64,000 bases of DNA from Cardiocondyla obscurior (Eukaryota > Arthropoda > Insecta > Hymenoptera > Formicidae), in contig NC_091881.1 in assembly GCF_019399895.1 (NCBI RefSeq), positions 1,614,501-1,678,500 of the forward strand, read 5' to 3'. Positions within the stretch are counted from its first letter, which is position 1. Each line of letters begins with the position of its first letter. The translations under genes and the position numbers were made by a program. Shown here piece by piece: positions 1 to 12,190 of the stretch. A model generated the notes under the pieces. It was not told the DNA's origin and ran no database searches. It was given only the letters and a program-made list of their open reading frames with translations.

Positions 1-260
1 GATTGCACTCAATATTGACTTCAACATATTAAATTGAATATCTGCATTAATATTACTTACGAAGATTAAATGTTATTTAAAATTATATGTAAGAGAGTTG
101 TACTACTTTAAAATTGTATGCCAATTTATCGCAATATTTTTAAGTTGCATGTCAGATAAAATATTTGAACTGTTGTTCGAAATCAAATTCTTATTTATAT
201 GCAAGAATTATTATTTAAAAAAAATTTATTATACTAAAAACGCATATTTTCTTAAAACAG
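1..260 (+). other. SERCA intron, 3' part
   Basis: AT-rich sequence ending in an AG acceptor directly before the GKSIWQL exon. No other SERCA exon is visible here; the N-terminal exon should lie further left. Confidence 0.8.
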
Positions 261-3200
261 GAAAATCCATCTGGCAACTCGTCCTGGAACAGTTCGATGA
301 CCTTCTAGTTAAGATTCTTCTATTAGCTGCTATTATTTCTTTTGTAAGTATACGACACGATTAATTTCAAAAGCTCTAGAAATATTTTATGAAATTAAAA
401 GTTTTCCAATTAATTTTTTTTCCCGAAATAAACGTATCTTTGAGAAAATTGAAATTTAAAGTGATGCAAATCACGTTTATTAAATATTATTTTATTGATT
501 ATCATTTATCGTTTGCTGTTACGATTTGTGAACTAAAAACACTTCGTCGATCTAATCTTTTATCGAAACTATGAAAATACCAAATTAATTAATTTTCTTA
601 TTTTTTTTGTCGAATCTTTTGGTGCATGCCGTTTCGCTAAAAACACCGTAATTATATGTTTACGGGGGTTCAAGGGTAAATAAAGCTAAATATATCTTCC
701 ACGAGAGGTGAAAAAATAGCATATTGATTTCAAGTAGCCGTGGTGATCTGATTTTCTCTGAGCGCATAAGAGAAATATGTAACATTCATTATGGAGTTTG
801 ATCTATAAATTATAAAAATCAATTATATACATATATATCAGAAAACATTGAAGACACATTTTATTTCATTGAAATATATTTTTCAATATCGTTGCGGTAA
901 CTAAGAAAATTTCTCTAATTAAATTATTATTTTTCGTCAGGTATTAGCCTTATTTGAAGAGCACGAGGATGCGTTCACGGCCTTCGTCGAACCCTTCGTC
1001 ATCTTGCTCATCCTCATTGCTAACGCCGTGGTCGGTGTCTGGCAAGAACGAAATGCCGAGTCTGCGATTGAAGCGCTCAAGGAATACGAACCTGAGATGG
1101 GCAAAGTTGTGCGAGGGGACAAATCAGGCGTCCAGAGGATTCGAGCCAAAGAAATCGTGCCCGGCGATATTGTAGAGGTGTCGGTAGGTGACAAGATCCC
1201 GGCCGATATCCGTCTATCCAAGATTTTCTCGACTACCCTCAGGATTGACCAGTCCATTCTGACTGGAGAGTCGGTGTCTGTAATCAAACACACCGATCCA
1301 GTGCCCGACCCACGCGCTGTCAATCAGGTAAAGCTGCAACCGCATAAAAACATTTCCGCTACTTTTTCTTAGACATCATCTTTCAAATATCAACGATATA
1401 TTTTTTAATATAAAAGCTGACATTAAAAAAAATTTTATGTAAAAACTTCTATTCGTGATTTGCATAATTAATTTTTTTACACGATTTGATTATAACTCTT
1501 GAAAATGTTTGCTAATAAAATCTGTTTTACTGTTTCTTTAGGATAAGAAAAACATTTTATTCTCTGGTACCAATGTCGCCGCTGGAAAGGCTCGAGGTAT
1601 TGTTATTGGAACTGGTTTAAATACGGCTATTGGTAAGATCCGTACAGAGATGTCGGAGACAGAGGAAATCAAGACGCCATTGCAGCAAAAGTTGGACGAG
1701 TTTGGCGAACAACTGTCGAAAGTTATCTCCGTCATTTGCGTTGCCGTGTGGGCCATCAATATCGGCCACTTCAACGACCCAGCTCACGGTGGTTCTTGGA
1801 TTAAGGGTGCTATTTACTACTTCAAAATTGCCGTTGCTCTCGCTGTGGCTGCTATTCCCGAAGGTTTGCCCGCTGTAATTACAACTTGCTTGGCCCTGGG
1901 CACTAGGCGTATGGCTAAGAAGAACGCCATTGTACGATCCTTGCCGTCTGTAGAGACTTTAGGTTGTACGTCCGTCATTTGTTCCGACAAAACTGGCACT
2001 TTGACGACTAATCAGATGTCCGTTAGCCGGTAAGATGATTAAGCAAACAAGATTACTACAACGTAGATGCAGATTCAATTTTTTAATCTTTATTAAATGT
2101 TATATAAAGATTTTGTTTTATTTAGCTTGATTATTTAAATATTTGATTATTTAAATAAAAGAATTAATTTATAACACTATTTTATATATTTTGTTATTTA
2201 CAGAGCGTTTATCTTTGACAAGATTGAAGGTAACGATAGCAGTTTCCATGAGTTCGAAATCACCGGATCGACTTATGAACCTATCGGCGAGATTTTCTTG
2301 AGAGGACAAAAGATTAAAGGACAAGATTATGAAACGTTGCAAGAGATCAGTACAATTTGCATCATGTGCAACGATTCTGCTATCGATTTTAATGAGTTTA
2401 AACAGGCGTTTGAGAAAGTCGGTGAAGCTACAGAGACCGCCTTAATTGTTCTTGCCGAAAAAATCAATCCGTACGGAGTCCCGAAGAGCGGTTTAGATCG
2501 CCGAGCTGGTGCCATTGTCGTTAGGCAGGATATGGAAACGAAGTGGAAGAAGGAATTCACGCTTGAATTCTCTCGTGATCGTAAATCCATGTCGTCGTAT
2601 TGCGTGCCTTTGAAGTCGTCGAAACTGGGAACTGGACCGAAACTATTCGTTAAGGGTGCGCCGGAAGGTGTATTGGATAGATGCACACATTGCCGTGTCG
2701 GTGGTCAAAAGGTTCCTCTTACTTCAACTCTAAAGAACCGCATCTTAGATTTGACCCGCCAATATGGAACTGGTAGAGACACTCTGCGCTGCCTCGCTCT
2801 CGCTACCGCTGATCATCCTATGAAGCCCGACGATATGGATCTGGGCGATTCTACTAAATTCTACACATACGAAAAAGATCTCACATTCGTTGGTGTAGTG
2901 GGCATGCTCGATCCACCTCGCAAAGAAGTATTCGATTCAATTGCTAGGTGCCGTGCTGCCGGCATTCGTGTAATCGTTATCACCGGTGACAACAAGGCCA
3001 CTGCCGAAGCCATCTGCCGACGTATCGGAGTTTTCGGTGAAGATGAAGATACCACTGGCAAATCATACTCTGGACGTGAATTTGATGATTTGCCGATGTC
3101 AGAACAAAAAGCAGCTTGCGCCAGAGCTCGCCTCTTCTCTCGCGTAGAACCAGCTCATAAATCGAAGATCGTGGAATTCTTACAAAGCATGAATGAAATT

Positions 3201-4710
3201 TCTGCTATGGTGAGTAAATAATATTTCAACTTTTTTTTATGAAAAAATTTATTTTTATATTTAATTAGTGAAATACATAAAAAAAAATTTACAAAATAAT
3301 TTTGCATTATTTTACTTTAGACTGGTGATGGTGTAAACGATGCTCCTGCATTGAAAAAGGCTGAGATCGGTATTGCTATGGGTTCTGGTACTGCGGTCGC
3401 GAAGTCAGCTTCGGAGATGGTATTAGCGGACGACAATTTCTCTTCCATTGTAGCCGCTGTGGAGGAAGGCCGTGCCATCTATAATAATATGAAACAATTT
3501 ATTCGTTATCTTATTTCTTCCAATATCGGCGAAGTCGTCAGGTATTTACGAAACATATAAATTAAATAAAAAAAAAAAAAAAGTAAAATTGAGTTTTAAT
3601 CGACATTTGTATATTATTTTATAGTATATTTTTAACTGCTGCCCTCGGTCTTCCTGAAGCACTGATTCCGGTTCAACTGCTATGGGTCAACTTGGTCACT
3701 GATGGTCTTCCAGCTACTGCTCTTGGTTTCAATCCACCCGATTTAGACATAATGAGCAAGGTAATATAACAATTAATGCGTTACTTTGTTTATTAAATGT
3801 GATTTTATTAATTTATATATATTTTTACAGCCTCCCCGCAAAGCTGACGAATCTCTAATTTCTGGATGGCTATTTTTCCGTTATTTGGCTATTGGTGGAT
3901 ATGTAGGTGCTGCGACTGTTGGATCAGCTGCTTGGTGGTTCATGTACAGTCCGAATGGTCCTCAAATGAATTATTACCAAGTGGTAAGTTTTGACAAAAT
4001 TAACTTGTGTATATTGAGATTATTAGAAAATTTGTAATTAATGCACTATTATTATTTGTATAAAATATAGACTCATCACTTGGCATGCGTTGGTGGTGGA
4101 AGCGAATTCAAGGGAATTAACTGCAAGATCTTTTCTGATCCTCATCCCATGACTATGGCTCTCTCTGTGTTGGTCACTATTGAAATGTTAAACGCCATGA
4201 ATAGGTAAGAAAAATATATCTATAATATATTTTACGTAAAAACCGCAGTTTAAAATGGCAATAAAATATATATATTTTTCTAGCTTGTCTGAGAATCAGT
4301 CGCTTATCACCATGCCGCCTTGGTCCAACATGTGGCTCATCGCATCCATGGCTCTTTCTTTCACACTCCATTTCGTCATCTTATACGTCGATGTTCTTTC
4401 GGTAAGTAAATAATTATATTCAAATTTTAGGAATAAATGGCCGAGAACTTTTTACGGTTTTAATTTAAATAAAAGAAAATTATAAAAATTATTAACTTCT
4501 GTGTTTCAGTCCGTATTCCAAGTGACCCCGCTAACGGGTGAAGAATGGGTTACCGTTATGAAGTTCTCCATTCCAGTGGTACTTCTCGACGAAACCTTGA
4601 AGTTCATTGCCAGAAAGATCACAGACGGTGAGAATCCAATTTACACCGTGCATTGGATCGTTCTAATGTGGGCTGTGTTCTTTGGACTGTTGCATATCTG
4701 TCCCATATAG
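261..4710 (+). CDS. SERCA: Sarco/endoplasmic reticulum Ca2+-ATPase (SERCA), 5'-partial, 10 exons
   Basis: P-type IIA ATPase that uses ATP to pump Ca2+ from the cytosol into the ER/SR lumen. I read exons 261-343, 941-1327, 1542-2029, 2204-3209, 3321-3541, 3625-3760, 3831-3983, 4071-4204, 4284-4401 and 4510-4710. Every intron is GT-AG and the phases join without a shift, giving about 974 residues from GKSIWQL to HICPI. Visible motifs are TGES of the actuator domain (1262-1273), PEGLP of transmembrane helix 4 (1857-1871), the phosphorylation motif DKTGTLTT (1986-2009), KGAPE of the nucleotide domain (2652-2666), TGDN (2982-2993) and the hinge TGDGVNDAP (3321-3347). The first codon, a Gly, is split by the intron ending at 260, so the initiator exon(s), about 45 residues by family comparison, lie left of the window. 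The C-terminus runs about 25 residues past LKFIARKI and is hydrophobic, as in long SERCA isoforms with an extra membrane segment. Stop TAG is at 4708-4710. Confidence 0.97.
344..940 (+). other. SERCA intron (597 bp), the largest complete one
   Basis: Starts GTAAGT and ends in a T-rich tract plus CAG before the codons for VLALF. I see no exon or conserved element inside it. The other SERCA introns seen here are 70-214 bp. Confidence 0.9.
4627..4633 (+). promoter_or_regulatory. Possible alternative 5' splice site inside the last SERCA exon
   Basis: The sequence ACG/GTGAGA fits the donor consensus well. It falls just after the LKFIARKITD codons, at the point where SERCA isoforms usually diverge. 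Use of this site would drop the hydrophobic tail. Alternative C-termini are known for insect and vertebrate SERCA genes; use of this particular site is inference. I did not identify a partner acceptor exon downstream. Confidence 0.35.
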
Positions 4711-6153
4711 AACGTCCGTGAAATAATAATATTAGTCTAGCAGATGATGTTTTTTTCCTATGGAAAAGCATCCGCGACTAAATCCTTGGACTCGCAATTG
4801 CATTTAACCGAAGCTCTTCCCACCGTGACGCGGGAAGGCGCGAGATAAGTTATTAACAGAGTGCGTTCAAGTGAGATTTTAACAAGTTTGACTGTTGTGC
4901 ATGGTGTTAGTACGATCATATAATTATGAAGTATGCCATCAAGGCCCACCATGCCCGCATCACACACCGTATCCTGACGTCGCTCAACGATCACGGGTTT
5001 CGAGTGGCATCGAGTGATCTAAGAGAGACCCTGTCGTAAATCAAAGATTGTGATCGTTAAATTATTTTCTACGAGTGCCTTTTGAACATTGAATTTCCTC
5101 TGCAACAAACACGATACTGTTCTTAGATATTCTTTTTGATTACATAGATATTTCCGATATGTTTGACGTTCCAGTCCTCTTCCTTTTCTTGCACTATTAT
5201 TTATATATTTTTTTTTAATTCTCATGCACGTTTCTATATAATTAGCAACATATATATTTGGTAACTATAGCAGATCCTAATAATGTAGACTAACACAGTT
5301 AAAATCCTTATTAATTTATGCATGCCTTCCATCTGTGTTTCTTGCCGATTAATCATATTAAAAAAAAAAAAGAAAAAAAAAAAGAAATGTGCATATTTTA
5401 AGCGCATCGTTGATCTTTGTGAATTTGAAAAGTACAAAATAGGTCGCCTACTAACAATATCGGGGTGCTAGGAACTTCGGTTTCGGCGCAAACAAATGCA
5501 TTTGCGACGTATCATTTTTATAGAATAATACACACGTTCATACAACGAAGACAATAAAACACTCTGGGTAGAAACACAAATGGAACGGGCAGTGATACCA
5601 TATTATATTCGGTCTCCTGATTTTATTTTCGGGTTCAGTTTTATGCACGCACGCAACAAATTAGCACAATATTTGGTTAACGACATTAACATGTAATTTG
5701 GTTTATTTAATTTTATTACATTTACACTTCTTTTTTTGTTGCTTTTAATGTTGCTTGTTATAAATCACATTTATTAATGAATTCTTAGTGTCTGGTGTGC
5801 CTCTTTCTACTCTGAAGTCAGAACTGGAGCTGTCTGAGCGTTTGCTGAAATTGCAAGGAAATGCGAAGACTTCGCATTAACGGATCTCATTTTGTATCCT
5901 GCATACCGTGTCTTCCTCCCCATAGAAATAATGCATGCACGGTACAATTAACACAGCACGTTTCGTAAGATTCTTTCTTATTATAATCTATTATTTTCGC
6001 TGTCCTCTACTGTGCCATGCGATCAATGTAACTTCGCGCGGCGTTAAGACGTTTTTAATGTTAACGCGGAGCGAAAATGCTTTATTTTTTCATTGGATGG
6101 TGCGTTTGTGAATTAATCTTCTACCAAAATTTTACGTTGTATGCTGTAATAAA
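4711..6153 (+). other. SERCA 3' UTR (extent inferred)
   Basis: Non-coding sequence after the SERCA stop, with no credible ORF. Two AATAAA hexamers on the + strand (5553-5558 and 6148-6153) are candidate cleavage signals, so the UTR is about 0.85 or 1.45 kb. It contains an A-rich microsatellite near 5360-5385. Its real end needs transcript data. Confidence 0.5.
5553..5558 (+). terminator. Candidate polyadenylation signal of SERCA
   Basis: AATAAA about 840 bases after the stop codon, the first canonical hexamer on this strand after the gene. The downstream alternative is 6148-6153. Confidence 0.4.
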
Positions 6154-9100
6154 TGTGACAAGTGTAGAGACAAATTTTGTAAATACGATCGACGTATTTT
6201 TATCAAATAGATGATAGTAAAGCAGATTCTTGCAAAATTAACAAGAACCGGTCGCAATTGGCACAGTGGGGTTTTTCTAATTTCTCGTATTGGCTCGCGA
6301 GCACAACATACCCTGCGTGTGTAACCCATATGTATGATTAATGTATTTAACATTTACGTAATGCAACAGATTCGCTAATTTCCGGATATGGACTGCAAAG
6401 ATTCGTAAGTGTAAAACAAGACGATCCTTTAGCAGAGGAAAATAATTAATCTCGTGACCTCTCTCTCGTACGCTCGAAACTGATGGGGCAGTCCATAGAT
6501 TTTCTAGTGAATCCGTTCATGTTGATATTTGAGCAGTGTTCCGAATGCAAACGCACTCATCATCGGGATTAATTGTCCATTTTTATCATTGGTGATATCG
6601 AATAACTGCATCGATCATAGAATTAATTAAACGATAGATTTTTTAAAATGAATTTCTTGATAACGATATTTAACGATAGTTAGACGCAACTTTTCTATTC
6701 TCAGCTCCCGGGAAATCTTGTCATAATTAATTTCTTTATAGAAGAATTATAGTCCGCTCTTATAGAGCCGTTTTATAAATTATTCATAATGTCGAAAGAT
6801 TTAATTAAATTGAATAGAATCGAAAGAAGTAAAGTTAATTATGTTTTTTGGCGATGAAGAAATTCGATGGATGAGATGTGCTAAACTCTTAGTAAAAGTA
6901 AATTTTATTAATAAAAATTATTCGTTTATATATGTGTGTATGTAACGAACTTTACAGTTTATTTCTTTTCACTTCCAACGTCTCGGAAGATCGCCAGTTC
7001 TTCAGAAATTTTGTATCGGAAGCAAGTTTAATCTTCTCATTAAGTAGCTCGAGCATATTTCTCGATTGAGTGAACGCGAATTCGGTCACTGCCTTAGCCA
7101 CATAACGAAACGAATAATCGGTGTCGTTACGAGTACGTGGGCCTTCAATATATCTGGCTGCTTAGTCAGTTCATCTCTTGGAGCGTAGTCTGTCGGGGAG
7201 AGGCTGACAGTTAATCGAGGAGATTGAAATCGATAAAGTGCCGATAGAAATGGCAATTTCTCGATTCTATCTTTCTCGTTTGTCGACGTAAGGCCATTGC
7301 TCTCCCACGAAACGATATTTTAACTGCTTTTTTTTTTCTGCGGTTAAAAAAAATTATGTAATCGGGGGAGAAAAAAAAGACATATATTAATTCATGGGAA
7401 ACAATTGGTTTTAAACGGTTCGCGTCGACAGAACACGTACCAAGGTATCATTCAGATCTTTGTAGAGATCGTCGTGATTCGGCCGTTCGTGGTTCAACGC
7501 GCGAGATGCAGCGTGCAAGACTCTTCTCCGCAAAACACGTGCAAACGCAACAAGACTGACGATGTGTTTTGGAGAGGAGCGGGCACGTTCGCTGCGGATT
7601 TTTTCGTTTTTTTTTTTTTTTTTTTCTTCGACGCGTGACACATAATAATTTAATTACGCCGCATCCGGCGCTTCAGGAATCGGCCGCGGTCGCGCGGTAC
7701 GACATTGTAATATAATTAATTAATTAGTAACGGTTAAGGCGTGATACTTTGGTATGGGCATAATTAAAACTTAATCAGACCGAACGAGTTAGCGCTGCCG
7801 CACTAACGAACTTGTGTCTCGAGTAGTGTTTCGTTCCGCAATTTAATTTTTAGCGCGAGATAATTAAGCTGCCGGCTTTGCGTCCCGCGATCGATACCTG
7901 TGTCGCACTCTCTGACCTCAGTCTCTCACCCTAAAGAAAAATTTACTCGTCCAGATGAAACTCTCATTTCACTTCGCGGGAAATGAAAATTGTCGAGGAG
8001 CATGCGTGATTTAATTTTTAATCACCGCGATTTCGGTTCGTTTTCAACGTCGTGCCTTGTTTTTCTCGATTAATACACGGTACGTGAGATTTCCGAACCG
8101 GACTCGAATTTCCACAAGATATTCTCTTAAGTTCGAAGTATACTGTAACGCTTGTTATATTATCGCGTTTACTCACCGTGGCGCGGTGCAATAGACGGGA
8201 ACAATAGACGAAGACAATCCCTCATTCGGATGTTTGGACGGTATTCAACGCGATTCGGTAATTGGCATGGTTATTGAGGCACAGGTACGCGCGCGGAGGA
8301 TCAATGCCGGCACCAAGAGAAGTCTAATGCAGTTCTCTATGACGCTCAATAAGTTCGACGAAATTAATTCTGGGAGTGCGGATGCGGGACGGCCCGTGCG
8401 ACGGATCTCGAGAGGCAGACTTTGCCTGCCAACCGTTTGAGTCCCGACAATCTTTGATGAAGCAACAGTAACGCGGATCTATAATTAAAGATACGCTACG
8501 TCATTTCTTTCTTTCTTTGCATTAACTTTGTTCTAATTCTCTAATCTCGCCCTTAACTTACGGATTCCGGGGTTCGTCGCTCGTTGCTTCCTCGCATCCG
8601 AATCTCCACCTTCGTCCACGATGTATCTGTAAGTACTTGAGTGTGCATTGTATTTTACGTTGGCTGAGAACGACGAGGTAGTGTCATCGCGACGAAGGTC
8701 CGCTGCGCGACGTCACGCAAACATCGATGTGATTGTTCTGTCCGACAGTGCAATCCTAGTTATTCTAATTCGTAATGTGTTACCGCTGCATAAAAGAAAG
8801 ACACGGGCATGTATTTATTTTCGCCTCTACGCATACTATATTTATTAATTATAATTTATTAATTGTCACAAAGTGAATTGTACGGGCGCCGGAAATCGGT
8901 CGATTCGCCGGCGGACACTTAGTCCTTGATCCTTTGCGTGACGTTGATAACGCGGTGCCTGGCGGCGATGGGGCTACAGTCGTTTCGTTTCCCTTCAGGA
9001 AGTACCTATTTCTCTAACGAATAAAGTAATATTAATATTAATAACTTATGGATTACTACGACGTCGAGTGATTTCGAGTATACAAAGCCGCGGACGAGAC

Positions 9101-11981
9101 GCTTCGCGGCGAAAGAGTAGAACATAATTGCGTGAATCGGACGATTTTATAGAAACGAAACGGGAATGGACAAGTAGATGGAATAAAGAGGAAATTGTAC
9201 AGAAATTCGATCGTTGCGCGTGTTATGACCCAGTCCACGCATACACGATAAGTAAAATTACGTTATCATGTAATTATCGTCGCCGGTCTCGCGTGTTGGC
9301 GTTCGCAATTCGTTTTATTTATCGTCCGATTTTGCCTTTGTCGTGTATTCAATTGAGTTGAGTTCGTACAGAGAGCGACATTATAACAAGTGAGAGAATA
9401 TGACGATGGAATGATATATAATGCATTACTTGTTATAATAAAAGAATCATGTGTTACTAATGCGTTTCTCGATCCTCCGACGAGTGGTCCACTAATCGCA
9501 GCAATAACTCTCGCTTAAATCCGGTAGTTATTGCTGTCGAAACAAATCGAACATTTAGTACGACGCGGTCGTAATAGGCGTTCGGTTTGGTTTACCTTCC
9601 CTGCCCACAGCCTTTTAACTTTTTGACTCTTTTTTTTTTTTTTTCCTCTCTTGTTGTTTTGTTACCCACCCCGCCAGATTCCAAATGTTCATTGTAATCG
9701 CAGCTGGCTTAAGACATTCAAACGTCGGTGGGCCAGAGTTAAAGATGAAAAAGTTGCTAGGTGTTCAAAATTAGGAGAGTAATTACGTATTTTTATTTTT
9801 ATTTTAACTGTTCTTTTCTTTTTTGTAGTAACGCGATATCATTAAAGTTTAGACGCAAAACTTTTTTTTTTTTTTTTTTAATTAAATGCAGAATGATGAA
9901 GTTATACTTCAATTGTTCGAAATTTAAGAACGCGAAAGAATTAATTCATAATTCGGAAAGATAAATATGTATAAAATATAGAAAGACATTTAGCATTTTT
10001 GTGTAATGAATTAATCACGAGCGGCGTACTGTGGCCTACTTATTCAATGATTAAGGCAGCTCTCTGCTTGTGTAACCCTCACAATATTTCAAGGCAAATC
10101 GATAAGTTCGCCAGGATTTGAGGACCTTGTGCATCTCATCACTGTCCGTGTGTGGAAGCAAAACTGCGAAAAATAAAAGCGTGACTTCTAAACACGGCGA
10201 ACCTTTTCGTTATATCTATACATACTGTATACTGTATCTTATGACTGGTTCTTATGACTGGTCTATTTTATATCCTCCCCCGACCTCTCGAGATTTGTTG
10301 TTTGAAGTTTTTGCATGCGCTCACTGGACCAAAAAAAAAAAAAAAAAAAAAATCTGATGTGATAACTGTCGACCCGGAATGAATCCTAAAACCGAGGATA
10401 TTCGAAAAATATTCCCCGTCACAACGCGTGATCTCGACACCCACCCTGCCTTTTGTTAACTTCTCCCTGCCTGCTGGTGTGCCAAACTGTACAGTCACGG
10501 GGACGGCGGTCTGCAGGGAGGATCACGCGATGCACGGATGACACAGGTAATATTGAATTTGTCGATTTTAATCTTACTAATGAAATTAACGTTTATTTGT
10601 ACGCTGCAATACGACACGCACCGTCCACAAACACATTCCGTAAACGAGTGACTTACGGATTCAAAGCAATTTCTTTCTCTCAGCAAGCAATCTGTTAATG
10701 AAAAAATAATTGTCACTATTTTTTCATCATGAAATATAAGTTTTATTTTTGATATACATTCCGGAAAAAAAAAAAAATTCTTTGGGGAGTTCTCTCTGTT
10801 TTGCAATACGCGCGTATACATTTTAATGACGATATACGAATTAATTCTTCGCTTTTTGCATTTCCTATTGTAATTTATTGTATAATACACATTCCACTTG
10901 CGTATGATCCGTGTGATTGTAAAAACTTCTTTCTTTTCAAGGGCTCGTCGTGATACACTTGTTAATCTGTACCGAATTTACATGATATACACTCGCTTGG
11001 GTTTATATGTAGGTGACTTGATCTCTCTCCTTGTGATTAAACGCTCGCATCGCCACGCTAACTATGTGCCAACGCCATCAGGCTTGCATCGACCAGCAGC
11101 TGCATCGTGCTGGACGAAGGGCGCGCGTGGCTTGCCGTAGCTGAGCCAGCGAGGGTGGCTTGGCGCGTGGTGAAATAATCGATGTTACCCTTCGTATGAT
11201 TACAGTGGCCCCGCCGGTGGTCGCGCCGAAATAAAGCTCGAGGTGGACGCAGGGCGAATATGAGAGGCATCTGATCGGCCGCAGCCGAGAAATCGGCGAT
11301 CTACAGCATACTACACTCTCGAGCTGTTCGAAGGGACTGGAAACGTCTTTATTTAACGGTCCCCAACCCCTTAAAAAACCCCCAAAAAAAACAAAAAAAG
11401 AGAAAAAACCAAAAAAATTACCGATATTCCCCGAATGAAACTACAAAGTGTACCCTCCCAACGACACACAACACGCACCGCAATCAGCACCATTGATCCA
11501 TGTGCACGAGCATGTTCGTCTGCGTGGCGATCGGTATCCAAAGATCGATCTCCCCGCGGCATGGCGAAGAGATAGAAACGTGAACGAATGTACGAGTGTA
11601 GTTCCGTAACGATCGGAGCATTAACCGCAGCCCCGTTAACCGTTTCGTCCACTATTTTTATTGGTATTTTTTTGGTTATTGTTACGCGTTGATTTCTAAC
11701 GATGTCTCGATTGTGATAAGCAAATAAGAATGTTGATTTTACTCGAAAATTAATTTTACTCGCGTGAACCTGACTTTTTCTTTTTCGGCGTTGCTTCATC
11801 AGCGAAGAGCAGCAGCGACGTGAAATGCCTCGGTGCTCGATAATTCTCTTAGAACGGAGATATACACGTCTACCGATCGATGTCGATTCAAAACTACAAC
11901 GATCTCGTGATCATTCCCTCTCGCGAAGGAGATCCGTACATTCGTTCGAGTAAGCTGTGCACCCAGTTAGTTCCGATTAAT
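6154..11981. other. Intergenic DNA, no gene recognised
   Basis: Mostly AT-rich, becoming more CpG-rich after about 7 kb, with several homopolymer runs (for example T-runs near 7607-7625 and 9858-9877 and an A-run near 10331-10351). The short ORFs on both strands show no recognisable domain and no coherent splice pattern. Confidence 0.6.
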
Positions 11982-12001
11982 CTGAGGACCGACCGTTTCA
12001 G

Positions 12002-12190
12002 ACCGCCGAAGTCGAGAGGAAGATGCTGGCGGACTTGCAGCACTCGAAAGCGCTGTTAGAACAACGGCCGTTCAATAATTTCTTTCCTCCTTTTAGTTCG
12101 CCATTCAGGTCTCCGCCGCTCGTTAATCGTTCTCGTGTGTGTTATGTTGCAGTAAATGAGGTGGTCGTCGACAAGTGGGCGGCCCAGTAA
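12002..12190 (+). CDS. Weak candidate coding exon, product unknown
   Basis: After a possible acceptor (CAG at 11999-12001) a frame stays open for 62 codons to TAA at 12188-12190, with an ATG at 12023. The first part reads like protein: an amphipathic, charged stretch (TAEVERKMLADLQHSKALLEQR) followed by PFNNFFPPFSSPF. A weak donor (CAG/GTCTCC) follows at 12108. The later part (VCYVAVNEVVVDK) looks less natural. I do not recognise the family. It lies in a GC-rich island, where chance open frames are common, so it could be spurious. Confidence 0.2.
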   Translation, partial: TAEVERKMLADLQHSKALLEQRPFNNFFPPFSSPFRSPPLVNRSRVCYVAVNEVVVDKWAAQ

